Source: CAWBLP01 sp963789495
Lineage (GTDB): Bacteria > Pseudomonadota > Alphaproteobacteria > Acetobacterales > Acetobacteraceae
DNA: 64,000 nucleotides
Reading direction: 5' to 3'
Assembly (NCBI GenBank): GCA_963789495.1
Contig: CAWBLP010000008.1
Span: 186,001 to 250,000, forward strand
Below the pieces are notes generated by a model that searched no databases, was not told the DNA's origin, and saw only the letters and a list, made by a program, of their open reading frames with translations. This document shows, one piece after another, positions 37,148 to 46,146 of this stretch; position 1 is the first letter of the stretch, and each line of letters begins with the position of its first letter. The position numbers and the translations under genes are program-made.

Positions 37148-38457
37148 ATGGATGACCTGACCCTGAGCGGTGGCGCCCTCGCCGTACTGCTTATCCTCCT
37201 CGTGCTGCGCGTCCCCGTGGGCGTCGCACTCGGCGGCGTATCCTTCCTCGGCATCTGGTTCGAGCTCGGCTCGCGCTCCGCCTGGGGCATCCTCACCGCT
37301 GTACCCTACGACTTCGTCGCGCACTGGACCTTGAGCTCGGTGCCCATGTTCCTGCTGATGGGCTACGTGTGCTTTCATTCGCAACTGACCGACGGGCTGT
37401 TCCGCATCGCCCGCACCTGGCTGTCTTGGATGCCGGGCGGACTGGCCGTCGCCTCGGTCGGCGCCGCCGCCGGCTTCTCCGCCGTCACCGGATCATCGGT
37501 CGCCTGCGCCGCCGCCATGGGTCGCATCGCCGTGCCGGAGATGCTGAACAGCCGTTACGACCGCGGCCTCGCCGCCGGCACGGTTGCCGCTGCCGGCACC
37601 ATCGGATCGATGATCCCGCCCAGCATCCTGCTGCTGCTGTATGGCATCTATGCCGAACTGCCGATCAGCAAACTGTTCATCGCCGGATTGCTGCCCGGCC
37701 TGCTGACCGCCGTGCTGTACGCCGATCATGATTGTCATCCGGGTAAAGATCTCACCGGAACTGGCGCCGGCCGGACGCCATACGGGTCACCTGGGCCGAT
37801 CGCATCGACGCTTTCCGCGGCGCCTGGCCCGTCGTCGCCCTGATCATCGGCGTGTTCGGCGGATTGTTCGCCGGAATCTTCACCCCAACCGAAGCCGGTG
37901 CGATCGGCGCCTTCCTGTCCTTCATCATCGGCTTCGTGCAACGCACGCTGACCGTGGAAAAGATCAAGCTTGCGGTGCGCGAAACACTCGTCAGCACAGC
38001 CGCCATCTTCGTCATCGCGATCGGCGCCAACCTGTTGACCCGCTTCCTGGCACTGTCCGGCTTCACCGATTCGATCTCGGAGTTCGTGGTTGCCTACGAG
38101 GTCGGCCCGATCAGCCTGATCATCGGCACTATGCTGGTGCTGTTCTTCCTGGGCTGCTTCCTCGATCCGATCGGCATCATGCTGCTGACCCTGCCGGTAT
38201 TCCTGCCCGCGGTCAGCGATGTCGGGGTCAACCTGATCTGGTTCGGCGTGCTGATGACGAAGCTGCTGGAAATCGGCCTCATCACGCCCCCGGTCGGACT
38301 GAATGTCTTCGTCATCAAAGGCATCGTCGGCGACCGCATAGCCACCGAGACGATCTTCAAAGGCATCCTCTGGTTCATCGTCGCCGACGTGGTCACCGTG
38401 GGCCTGATGATCGCTTTCCCGTCGATCAGTCTCTATCTGCCAGGATTGATCGATTGA
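37148..38457 (+). pseudogene. dctM: TRAP transporter large permease DctM, two frameshifts
   Basis: The family protein is about 430 residues with 11-12 helices. Part 1 (37148 to about 37723) runs from LSGGALAVLLILLVLRVPVG to GLLPGLLTAVLYA. One extra base near 37724 moves the reading to a middle segment IMIVIRVKISPELAPAGR. A second extra base near 37778 moves it to the last frame, VTWADRIDAFRGAWPVVALIIGVFGGLFAGIF, continuing to LPGLID and the stop at 38455-38457. Conservation is excellent on both sides, so inactivation is recent or the two insertions are base errors. Flanking dctQ and dctP look intact. Confidence 0.88.
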
Positions 38458-38551
38458 CCGCGTCCGCGGCTTTGCCTGGCAGAGCCACCGGCGCCAACGC
38501 GGCACAGACCGCGGTCACGGCAACACAACGAATCCGTTTCAAGGGAGGAAC

Positions 38552-39709
38552 ATGTTGATGAAACCCCAATCAGGCTGGCTCCGCAGCGTCGCATTCGCCG
38601 GCGCGCTGCTCGGCGGCGCAATGCTGGCCGGCGCCGCCGGAACGGCCTCGGCGGAAACGCTGAAGGCCGCGCATTTCGTTTCGCCACAGCATCCCATCGG
38701 CGTCGGCTTCAAGGCCTTCGCCGACGCGTTGAAGAAGGATTCGAAGGGCAAGCTGAGTGTGCACATCTTTCCCGGCGAATCACTGCTGGGCGCGAAGGCA
38801 ATCTCGGATGGCGTGCGCGATGACGTCGCCGATTTCGGTCAGGTCGTGATGACCTATACGCCGGCCTATTACCCCCACGGCATCATGATCAACAACATGG
38901 CCATGATCGGTGAGGACGACATGGCCGGCGCATTCGCAGTGACCGAGCTGTACTGGCTGCACTGCGAAGCCTGCCAGCAGGAATTCACCAAGCAGAACCA
39001 GGTGTTCGTCGCCGGCGGCAGCACCGCACCCTACGTGATCATCGCCAAGGGCGACCTGAATTCCCCCGAGAAGATCAAAGGTGCGAAGCTACGCGCCGGC
39101 GGGTCGCTGTGGGACCGGTTCGCCAAATCGATCGACGCGGTCGGTGTGAATATCCCGACTTCCGAGATGTACGAAGGCATGTCGCGCGGCATCCTGAACG
39201 GCGCGCTCTACGCGATCGGCGGGTTGAAGAGCCTCGGGGTCGCCGACGTGGCGAACCAGGTGATCATGCTGAAGACCGGATCGTTCCGCTCGCTCGCACT
39301 GTTCTCCTTCAACCACGACAAATGGGCGAAGTTCACGCCGGATGAGCGCGCCGCGATCTTCAAGGCCGCCTCTGTCGGCATCGTCGCCACGGTGAATGCC
39401 TATCATCATACCGATGATGTTGGGATGGAACTCGCCAAGCAGAAGCATATCGCGGTCGTCCAGCCGGATCCCGGCCTGGTGAAACTGCGTGACGACTTCG
39501 TCGAGCATGACATCAACAACGTCGTCGCACACGCGAAGGAGACGCTCGGCATCAACGACGCCGCAGAGTTCGTCGCGGACTACCGCAAGCTGTACGCCAA
39601 ATATGCAAAGATGGTCGAGCCGGTCGCCGACAATCCGGAGAAACTGTCGGAGATCATCTACCAGGAAGTGTACGCGAAGCTCGACCCGAAAACCGCCGGG
39701 GTGAAGTAA
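38552..39709 (+). CDS. dctP: TRAP transporter solute-binding protein DctP
   Basis: This 385-residue periplasmic protein has a signal peptide (LRSVAFAGALLGGAMLAGAAGTASA). The DctP fold includes FPGESLLGAKAISDGVRDDVADFG and KLRAGGSLWDRFAKSIDAVGVNIPTSEMYEGMSRGILNGAL, the latter holding the conserved Arg that ligates a carboxylate. The ligand is probably an organic acid. A strong site GGGAGGA precedes the ATG at 38552. A hairpin follows the stop. Confidence 0.92.
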   Translation: MLMKPQSGWLRSVAFAGALLGGAMLAGAAGTASAETLKAAHFVSPQHPIGVGFKAFADALKKDSKGKLSVHIFPGESLLGAKAISDGVRDDVADFGQVVMTYTPAYYPHGIMINNMAMIGEDDMAGAFAVTELYWLHCEACQQEFTKQNQVFVAGGSTAPYVIIAKGDLNSPEKIKGAKLRAGGSLWDRFAKSIDAVGVNIPTSEMYEGMSRGILNGALYAIGGLKSLGVADVANQVIMLKTGSFRSLALFSFNHDKWAKFTPDERAAIFKAASVGIVATVNAYHHTDDVGMELAKQKHIAVVQPDPGLVKLRDDFVEHDINNVVAHAKETLGINDAAEFVADYRKLYAKYAKMVEPVADNPEKLSEIIYQEVYAKLDPKTAGVK

Positions 39710-39747
39710 GCGGCGCGGACGAACGCGTCGGAACATCGATGGCTGCC

Positions 39748-39780
39748 GGATACCGCGGGTGATTTTGGCCCGCCGTATCC
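39748..39780 (+). terminator. Hairpin after dctP, possible terminator
   Basis: GGATACCGCGGG and CCCGCCGTATCC pair (one C-C mismatch) around a 9-nt loop, 39 bp after the dctP stop. No T-run follows, so termination would be weak or Rho-aided. Confidence 0.4.
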
Positions 39781-39891
39781 GTCGGTGGCGGCGAAGGCCG
39801 AGCCTCCGCGGGTGGACGCAGGCCAGCCTCCGTCAGGGCCGGAGCCTCATCCGGTCCGCCCGCACGCCTCAGTCGTTACAGCGGTCGCGAG

Positions 39892-40275
39892 CTACGGTCC
39901 CGGCGGGAAGACCAGCGCGACGTGGAATGCCTTCGACGTGACGAGCCATTTTCCGTCGATGCAGTGATAGGTGAGATGATCGATGAAGCAGGTCTGACCG
40001 ATCCGTACACGCAACCTGGCGGCCGCCAGGTCCGCCGCGATGCATTCGATGCTCAGAATCTGCTGATCACGCGGAGCCTGCATTGCTGCCGGAGACGGCC
40101 GGCCGTGCATGATGGCGCGGAACTCCGCCGCCGACCACGCAACGAGTTTTCCGTCCCGCATGCCGTGGACCAGGCATGCGCTGTGGAAGACCTCGGGGAA
40201 TTTAGCGTCGTCCGCGTCATACATGAGGTCGAAATAGCGATTGATCGCGGATGCGACGGCTTCGATCTGGTTCAT
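39892..40275 (-). CDS. NTF2/SnoaL-like fold protein
   Basis: This 127-residue cone-shaped alpha/beta protein of the nuclear transport factor 2-like group has an N-terminal helix (VASAINRYFDLMYDADDAKF). The strand region has FHSACLVHGMRDGKLVAWSAAEFRAIM, ARLRVRIGQTCFIDHLTYHCIDGKWLVTSKAF. It may bind a small hydrophobic ligand or be a lyase/isomerase. The ATG at 40275 has GGAG 8 bp upstream; an in-frame ATG 12 bp earlier (40287) is the alternative. It is divergent from a LysR gene. Confidence 0.8.
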   Translation of the reverse strand: MNQIEAVASAINRYFDLMYDADDAKFPEVFHSACLVHGMRDGKLVAWSAAEFRAIMHGRPSPAAMQAPRDQQILSIECIAADLAAARLRVRIGQTCFIDHLTYHCIDGKWLVTSKAFHVALVFPPGP

Positions 40276-40415
40276 TCGGGTCTCCATGTCGAACAAGGCA
40301 ATTGTGCCGGATGCGAAGGTCGAACCGGTGTTGCCGATGCGGACAACGTGGCCAATATTGCGATGTGGCACCACCATTCACGTGTCATCACTTGGATGAC
40401 CGGAGGGCATCGGCA

Positions 40416-41399
40416 ATGGAGGAAATCGACGGTCGACTGGTCAGCGGCTTGGTCGTGCTCGCCGCCGTCGCCGATGCACACGGGTTCGGCCGGGCGGCGG
40501 ACCGTCTTGGCATGACGCAATCGGGCGTCAGCCGCGCGATCGCAAAGCTCGAGGCGCGCCTCGACACCCGCCTGGTTCACCGCACCAGCCGCGCGGTCGA
40601 GCTGACCGATGAGGGACGAGCGCTGCATGAACGGGTCGTTCCGCATCTAGCCGGGATCGGCGAGGCGGCGAGCGAAACCGCGAAATCGCGTAACACGGTG
40701 CGCGGCAGGTTGCGGGTGAGTGTCGATCCGCTGTTCTCCCGCATGGTCCTGGCGCCGAAACTGAGTGCCTTCCTGCTGCGCAATCCGGGATTGGAGCTGC
40801 GTATCGAAACCAGGGAGCGCATGGCGGACCTGGTCAGTGACGGCTTCGACCTGGCGGTGCGTTTCGGCGAGCCGACGCCATCTTCACTTATCGCCCGTCG
40901 TCTGCTCGATGCGCGCATCCTGACGGTTGCATCGCCGCTCTATATCGAGCAGCACGGCAGGCCGGCTCACCCGCAGGACCTGGCGAGCGCGGCGCATGAG
41001 TGCATCCTGGCGATTGATCCCGCGACCGGGCGGCCATTCGACTGGGAGTTCTGGCGGGGCAACGAAACCATTTCCGTCGCGGTGAATGGCCGGCTGACAG
41101 TGACCGATTCCGGCACCAAGCTCGGAGCCTGTCTGGCTGGCTTCGGCGTCGCGCAGGTCATCGAGCTGGGGATCGCGCAGCATTGCCGCAGAGGGGCGCT
41201 GATCAACCTGTTTCCCGATTGGCCGGACGAGCGGTTCCCGCTCTACGTCTATTATGCGTCCCGCAGCCACGTGCCGGCGAAACTACGGAAATTCATCGAT
41301 TTCATCGTCGATTCGCTCGGACCCGAAGCTACGACAGCGGCAGACCGCGACCGTGCCATCAGATGCGACAAGCTGGTTGCGATGGAAACCACTTTCTAG
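40416..41399 (+). CDS. LysR-type regulator
   Basis: This 327-residue regulator has the helix-turn-helix AAVADAHGFGRAADRLGMTQSGVSRAIAKLEARL, and an effector domain with LVSDGFDLAVRFGEPTPSSLIARRL of the DhmR/CrgA-like group. It is divergent from the NTF2-like gene (140-bp gap), its probable target. Control of the nearby TRAP genes is also possible but not shown. The ATG at 40416 overlaps a TGGAGG-rich context. Confidence 0.9.
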   Translation: MEEIDGRLVSGLVVLAAVADAHGFGRAADRLGMTQSGVSRAIAKLEARLDTRLVHRTSRAVELTDEGRALHERVVPHLAGIGEAASETAKSRNTVRGRLRVSVDPLFSRMVLAPKLSAFLLRNPGLELRIETRERMADLVSDGFDLAVRFGEPTPSSLIARRLLDARILTVASPLYIEQHGRPAHPQDLASAAHECILAIDPATGRPFDWEFWRGNETISVAVNGRLTVTDSGTKLGACLAGFGVAQVIELGIAQHCRRGALINLFPDWPDERFPLYVYYASRSHVPAKLRKFIDFIVDSLGPEATTAADRDRAIRCDKLVAMETTF

Positions 41400-41486
41400 C
41401 CGGGTCTCCGATGACCGATGCCATGCCGACAAGGCGGGGCGGGCCGTCGGCTTGCAGGATCATGCATGCCGGCAAGCGCCGCGTCG

Positions 41487-44400
41487 CTAGCCGACCTGCG
41501 CCCTCCCCTCGCCCGCGCCCACCCCGGCCATCTGCCGCTCCACCAGTCGTGCATACACCCCGCGCCGCGCCAGCAGCTCGCCGTGCCGGCCGGCCTCGAT
41601 CACCCGGCCGGCCTGCAGCACCACGATCAGGTCCGCGGCCCGAATGGTGGACAGCCGATGCGCCACCACGATGGTGGTGCGGTCGGTCATCAGCGCGTCC
41701 AGCGCGGAGCGCACCGCAGTCTCACTGATCGTGTCCAGATGCGAGGTCGCCTCGTCCAGCACCAGGATCGGCGCGTCCTTCAGGAACGCCCGCGCGATCG
41801 CCACGCGCTGCCGCTGTCCACCGGATAATTGCACGCCGCGTTCCCCGACACGGGTCAGCAGCCCGTCGGGCAGCCCTGCCACGAACCCGGACAACGCAGC
41901 GCGATCCAGCGCCTGCGTCACCTCGGCCTCGGTCGCATCCGGCCGCGCCAGACGCACATTCGCACCGAGCGTGTCGTTGAACAGGTAAGTGTCCTGCGCC
42001 ACCAGCGCGATCTGCCCGCGCAGCCCGTCCAGGGTCAGTGCGCGCAGGTCCTCTCCATCCAGCGTGATCTTGCCTTCGTTCGGATCCCAGAAGCGCAGCA
42101 GCAGATTGGCCAACGTCGTCTTGCCGGAGCCGGACGGCCCGACCAGGGCCACCGTCGCGCCCGCCGGCACGGTAAAGGACACGTTGTTCAACGCCGGGCG
42201 GTGCCGGCCGGGATAGGTGAATTCGACATGGCGGAAGGCCACCTCCGATCCGCCCTGCCGCGCCGGCGGCACCACGTCGCCATCGGTGATGGTGACGGGT
42301 TCGCCATGCACCACGTGCAGCCGCCGCGTGGAGGCAATGGTGTCGGCCAACTGCCGGCCGACCTGGGCGATCTCCGACACCGGCAGGAACGCCGCGATCG
42401 AGATCAGCACCAGCAGCGGCAGCAGCGCGGGAGCGATCCAGCCATGCATCACCAAAGCAGCGCCCAAGGCGGCCACGGCCAGGCCGCCGAGGCCGGTCGC
42501 TGCCTCCAGTCCGGCTGATTGCAGCGTAAGATCCTCCAGCAGCGCCAGCCGGGTTGTCTGGTATTGCCGCACCTGGCTCATGAATGTGGCGCGCCGGCGC
42601 CGGGTCGCGCTGAAGGCCACCAGCTCCCCCAACCCCTGAATGGTCTCCGTGGTCTGCGCGCCGAGCCCGCCCAATGCGCCGCGGGCATCGGAGCCAAGCT
42701 GGTCGATGCGGCGGCGGCCCAGCATCGGCGACAGGCCCGCAAACAGCAGGAAGGGCAACAGCACCAGGGCAAGAGGCCAGGCGATGACCGCCAGTGCCAG
42801 CAGCACCGCGGCGGGGATGAAGCCGGCGACGAACGCTGGCGCGATGGTATGGGCGAAGAAATACTCCACCGTCTCCACGTCCTGCGTCGCCAGCGCGACC
42901 AGATCGCCGGAGCGCCGGCGCAGCAGATAGGCGGGGGCCAGTGCGTCGAGCTTCTGGTACAGCGCGATCCGCAGTTCGGCCAGCAGCTCGTAGGCCATGG
43001 CATGGGCGAGCCAGGATTCCAGCCAGTGCAGCAGCCCGGCGAGCGGCGCCACCGCCAGCAGGGCGATGGTCAGCAGCAGCGTCGGCGCATGTGCCCGCAC
43101 CGCACCCAGCAGCAGCGCCCCCAGCACGCCGACGCCGATATACGCCACGACGCGGCCGATACCGCACAGCACGGTCACCCCGAGCTGGCCGCGCCAGGGA
43201 CCCACGAAGCCCAGCAGGGTGCGAATGGTCTCCGGCCAGGTGACGGTGGCGGCGTCCTCCGCCAGCGGACGCACGCTCAGGGCAGCCGCCTCGGCCTCGA
43301 CCAGCGGCGTGATGCTGTCGGAGGGCAGCTCGATCACCGCATCCTCATGTTCGGCGAGTTGCGGCACCATCAGGTCGCGATACGGGCCGTCCACCGAGAT
43401 CAGCGTCTCGTGCCGGCCACTCTGCACCACCGCGCCGTCTTCCAGCACCAGGATACGGTCCGCGCTGATCACACTGGACAGACGATGCGCCAGGATCAAG
43501 GTGGTGCGGCCGGTCATCAGCCGGTCCAGCGCCTGCTGGATCACCGCCTCGTTCTCGGCATCCACCGAGGAGAGGGCCTCGTCCAGCACCAGGATTGGCG
43601 AGTCGCGCAGCAGCGCGCGGGCAATGGCGAGGCGTTGGCGCTGGCCGCCGGACAGGCGGGTTCCGCGCTCCCCGATCACGGTGTCGTAGTCTTCCGGCAA
43701 CGCCATGATGAACTCATGCGCATTGGCCGCTATGGCCGCGGCTACGACGTCCCCCTCGGGCGCGTCGGGCCGGCCGAGCCGCAGGTTTTCCGCGACGGTG
43801 CCGTGGAACAGGTAGGAATCCTGGGAGACCACAGCGACCATGCGCCGCAGCGCTTCGGGATCGAGCGCGCGCAGATCCTGACCGTCGACGCGCACGCTGC
43901 CCGCCTGTGGATCGTACAGCCGCAGCAGCAGCCGGACGACCGACGACTTCCCCGACCCGCTCGGCCCGACAATACCGACCCGTTCCCCCGGCTCCACCAC
44001 AAATGACAGCCCCTGATGGGCAGCGGCGCGCCCGCCGGGATAGGCGAAGCGCACGTCCTGGAATTCGATGCGCGGGCGCAGGCCGCTCGCCGGGATCGGT
44101 ACGTCCGGCGCGGCGGGTGCGGTCTCCGGCACATCAAGCAGCTCCAGAATGCCGCTGGCGGCGGCCTGGCCGGTAAGCCCCTGGTGCAGCACGGTGCGCA
44201 GGTCGCGCAGCGGTCGGAAGATTTCGGTGCCGGCCATCAGCACGATCAGCAGGGCTTCCAGGCTCATGCTGCCGCTCTGCACCCGCCAGGCACCGAGTGC
44301 CAAAGCGGCGGCGGCGCCGAGTGCGCAGCCGGTATCGGTGATGCCGCGGGTGATCACACTCCAGGACAACACCCAGAACGTGCTGTTGGACAGCGCATGG

Positions 44401-45074
44401 GCCTTCTCGGCCAGCATTTCGCCAAACCGGCCGCTCTGGCCGAACGCCTTCAGGGTCGGCAGGCCCTGGATGGCGTCCAGGAACTCCTCGCCGAATGCCT
44501 TGAAGCTGCTCTGGCGTTCGCGTGACGCGGCGCCCGAGCCTTCATGCACGGCGGCTGGCAGCACCAGCGTGAACAGTGCCGCGGCCAGCATGACGGCCGC
44601 CACTGGCACGTCCCACCAGGCGATGAAGGCGAAGATCGCGACCGGGGCGGCGATGGCGACCGCGACCTGTGGCAGATACTGACCGAAGAAGCTCTGCAGC
44701 TGCTCGACACCGTCCACCATGGACAGCATCACCCCGCCGGTGCGTTCGGCGCCGAACCAGGCGGGGCCGAGCGCCAGGATCTTGTCGAAGATCCGGGCGC
44801 GCAGGGCTTCCTGCACACGGGTGGCGGTGCGGTGCGCGACCATGGTGCGCGCGTTATCCAGCGTGGCGCGCAGCACAATGGCGATGCCGGTGGCCAGCAA
44901 AGGCCAGACCAGCGCGGTGGCGGGCTCGCCGCTGAATACCCCGGCCAGGAACCGCCCCAGGAATGCGAACCGGGCGATTCCGAAGCCCAGTGCCAGCAGG
45001 CCCAGCAAAGTGGACAGGAGGATGCGGCCGCGCTGGCCCGCCGTCATGCGCCAAAGCTTTAGGTCGAAGTGCAT
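41487..45074 (-). CDS. Single-chain double ABC exporter (TMD-NBD-TMD-NBD, CydDC/MsbA-like)
   Basis: This 1195-residue protein has two complete exporter halves. Half 1 (1-590) has six helices, Walker A GPSGSGKSS, signature LSGGQRQRLAIARALL and Walker B ILVLDEALSSVD. Half 2 (about 610-1195) has six helices, GPSGSGKTT, LSGGQRQRVAIARAFL and ILVLDEATSHLD. Both ATPase sites look competent, with H-loops AHRLSSV and AHRLSTI. The fused layout resembles CydD-CydC (thiol export for cytochrome bd assembly), but there is no cydAB nearby, so lipid or drug export is equally possible. The ATG at 45074 (MHFDLKLWRMTAGQRG) is chosen; upstream extension is not conserved. A divergent LysR starts 92 bp away. Confidence 0.9.
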   Translation of the reverse strand: MHFDLKLWRMTAGQRGRILLSTLLGLLALGFGIARFAFLGRFLAGVFSGEPATALVWPLLATGIAIVLRATLDNARTMVAHRTATRVQEALRARIFDKILALGPAWFGAERTGGVMLSMVDGVEQLQSFFGQYLPQVAVAIAAPVAIFAFIAWWDVPVAAVMLAAALFTLVLPAAVHEGSGAASRERQSSFKAFGEEFLDAIQGLPTLKAFGQSGRFGEMLAEKAHALSNSTFWVLSWSVITRGITDTGCALGAAAALALGAWRVQSGSMSLEALLIVLMAGTEIFRPLRDLRTVLHQGLTGQAAASGILELLDVPETAPAAPDVPIPASGLRPRIEFQDVRFAYPGGRAAAHQGLSFVVEPGERVGIVGPSGSGKSSVVRLLLRLYDPQAGSVRVDGQDLRALDPEALRRMVAVVSQDSYLFHGTVAENLRLGRPDAPEGDVVAAAIAANAHEFIMALPEDYDTVIGERGTRLSGGQRQRLAIARALLRDSPILVLDEALSSVDAENEAVIQQALDRLMTGRTTLILAHRLSSVISADRILVLEDGAVVQSGRHETLISVDGPYRDLMVPQLAEHEDAVIELPSDSITPLVEAEAAALSVRPLAEDAATVTWPETIRTLLGFVGPWRGQLGVTVLCGIGRVVAYIGVGVLGALLLGAVRAHAPTLLLTIALLAVAPLAGLLHWLESWLAHAMAYELLAELRIALYQKLDALAPAYLLRRRSGDLVALATQDVETVEYFFAHTIAPAFVAGFIPAAVLLALAVIAWPLALVLLPFLLFAGLSPMLGRRRIDQLGSDARGALGGLGAQTTETIQGLGELVAFSATRRRRATFMSQVRQYQTTRLALLEDLTLQSAGLEAATGLGGLAVAALGAALVMHGWIAPALLPLLVLISIAAFLPVSEIAQVGRQLADTIASTRRLHVVHGEPVTITDGDVVPPARQGGSEVAFRHVEFTYPGRHRPALNNVSFTVPAGATVALVGPSGSGKTTLANLLLRFWDPNEGKITLDGEDLRALTLDGLRGQIALVAQDTYLFNDTLGANVRLARPDATEAEVTQALDRAALSGFVAGLPDGLLTRVGERGVQLSGGQRQRVAIARAFLKDAPILVLDEATSHLDTISETAVRSALDALMTDRTTIVVAHRLSTIRAADLIVVLQAGRVIEAGRHGELLARRGVYARLVERQMAGVGAGEGRAQVG

Positions 45075-45165
45075 GCGCGGGTCCTTATCGCGTCTGCCGG
45101 CATTTGGACATCCGCACGGATGGCGCGCAAACGCGGGATTTTCAATCGCCCTTGAGTTAAATTGC

Positions 45166-46146
45166 ATGGCAATGCCAGGTCAAATCCCCCCGCTGGCCGC
45201 CCTGCGCGCCTTCGCCGCCGTCGCCCGGCATGGCAGCTTCGCCCGCGCCGCCGCGGCGCTGAACGTCACCACCAGCGCGGTCAGTCATCAGCTGCGCGGG
45301 CTGGAGCAGGACCTGGGTGGCGCATTGTTGATCCGGGCTCGCAACGGCACCGGCCGCACGGTGGTGACGGCCGAGGGCGAGGCCTTGCTGCGTGCGGTGG
45401 AGTCGGCCTTCACCCAATTGGGCGAAGCCTGCGAGGGGCTGCGCAGCCGGACCCGTGGCCGTCGCCCGGTGCTGGCGATCTCGGCCAACGGATCAATGGC
45501 CTCGCTGTGGCTCGCCCCGCTGCTGGCCGCGTTCGCGGCGCAACACCCGTCCGTGCCGTGGCAGATGCGCGCCATCGAGGAAGAGCCGGACCTGGTGCGG
45601 GAAGGGCTGGACCTGGCTGTCCTGCTGGCGCGGCCCGGCGTGCTGCCCGATGGCGACCAGCTGCTGTTTCGCGAGACGGTCACCCCGGTGTGCAGCCCGT
45701 CGCTGCACCTGACCGGGCATCCGGACGGGCTGCTGCGCCACAATCTGCTGCAGGAGGATCATGGCGCCAGCCGGGAGAAGGATTGGCGCAGCTGGCTCGA
45801 CCTGCTGGGCGTGGGAGCGCAGGCAAAGGTGACGATCGTGCGATTCAGTTCGTTCAATGCCGCGGTTGGCGCCGCGATCGCCGGTGCGGGTGTGGCGCTG
45901 GGCCGTCGGCCGCTGGTGGACCGGGAGCTCGCCAGCGGCCGGCTGGTGCGGCCGTTCCCGGACCGGTCGCTGCCGGGCTCGTGGGACGTGATCATCCGGC
46001 AGCGACCCGGCACCGCACGCGACGGCCATGTCGCGCAGCTGGTGGCGTTTCTGCTCGCCTCACGGAACGAGCATTCACGCCTTGCCTCGATACACGGTGA
46101 AGATGCTCTACTGAGGCCAGACGACGCAGCAGGAGGGGCAGCATGA
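45166..46146 (+). CDS. LysR-type regulator coupled to an FMN monooxygenase
   Basis: This 326-residue regulator of the GcvA-like group has the helix-turn-helix ALRAFAAVARHGSFARAAAALNVTTSAVSHQLRGLEQDL. The effector domain has LVREGLDLAVLLARPGVLPDGDQLLFRETVTPVCSP. Its stop overlaps the monooxygenase start as ATGA (46143-46146), so the regulator lies in the same transcript as its probable target, unlike the usual divergent LysR layout. It may also act on the divergent ABC exporter. The start ATG is at 45166; a second ATG 6 bp on is possible. Confidence 0.9.
   Translation: MAMPGQIPPLAALRAFAAVARHGSFARAAAALNVTTSAVSHQLRGLEQDLGGALLIRARNGTGRTVVTAEGEALLRAVESAFTQLGEACEGLRSRTRGRRPVLAISANGSMASLWLAPLLAAFAAQHPSVPWQMRAIEEEPDLVREGLDLAVLLARPGVLPDGDQLLFRETVTPVCSPSLHLTGHPDGLLRHNLLQEDHGASREKDWRSWLDLLGVGAQAKVTIVRFSSFNAAVGAAIAGAGVALGRRPLVDRELASGRLVRPFPDRSLPGSWDVIIRQRPGTARDGHVAQLVAFLLASRNEHSRLASIHGEDALLRPDDAAGGAA

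Noticed and set aside
37720..37782. Programmed frameshifting in dctM
   Set aside because: Two independent shifts without slippery heptamers or stimulatory structure; mutation or base error is simpler.
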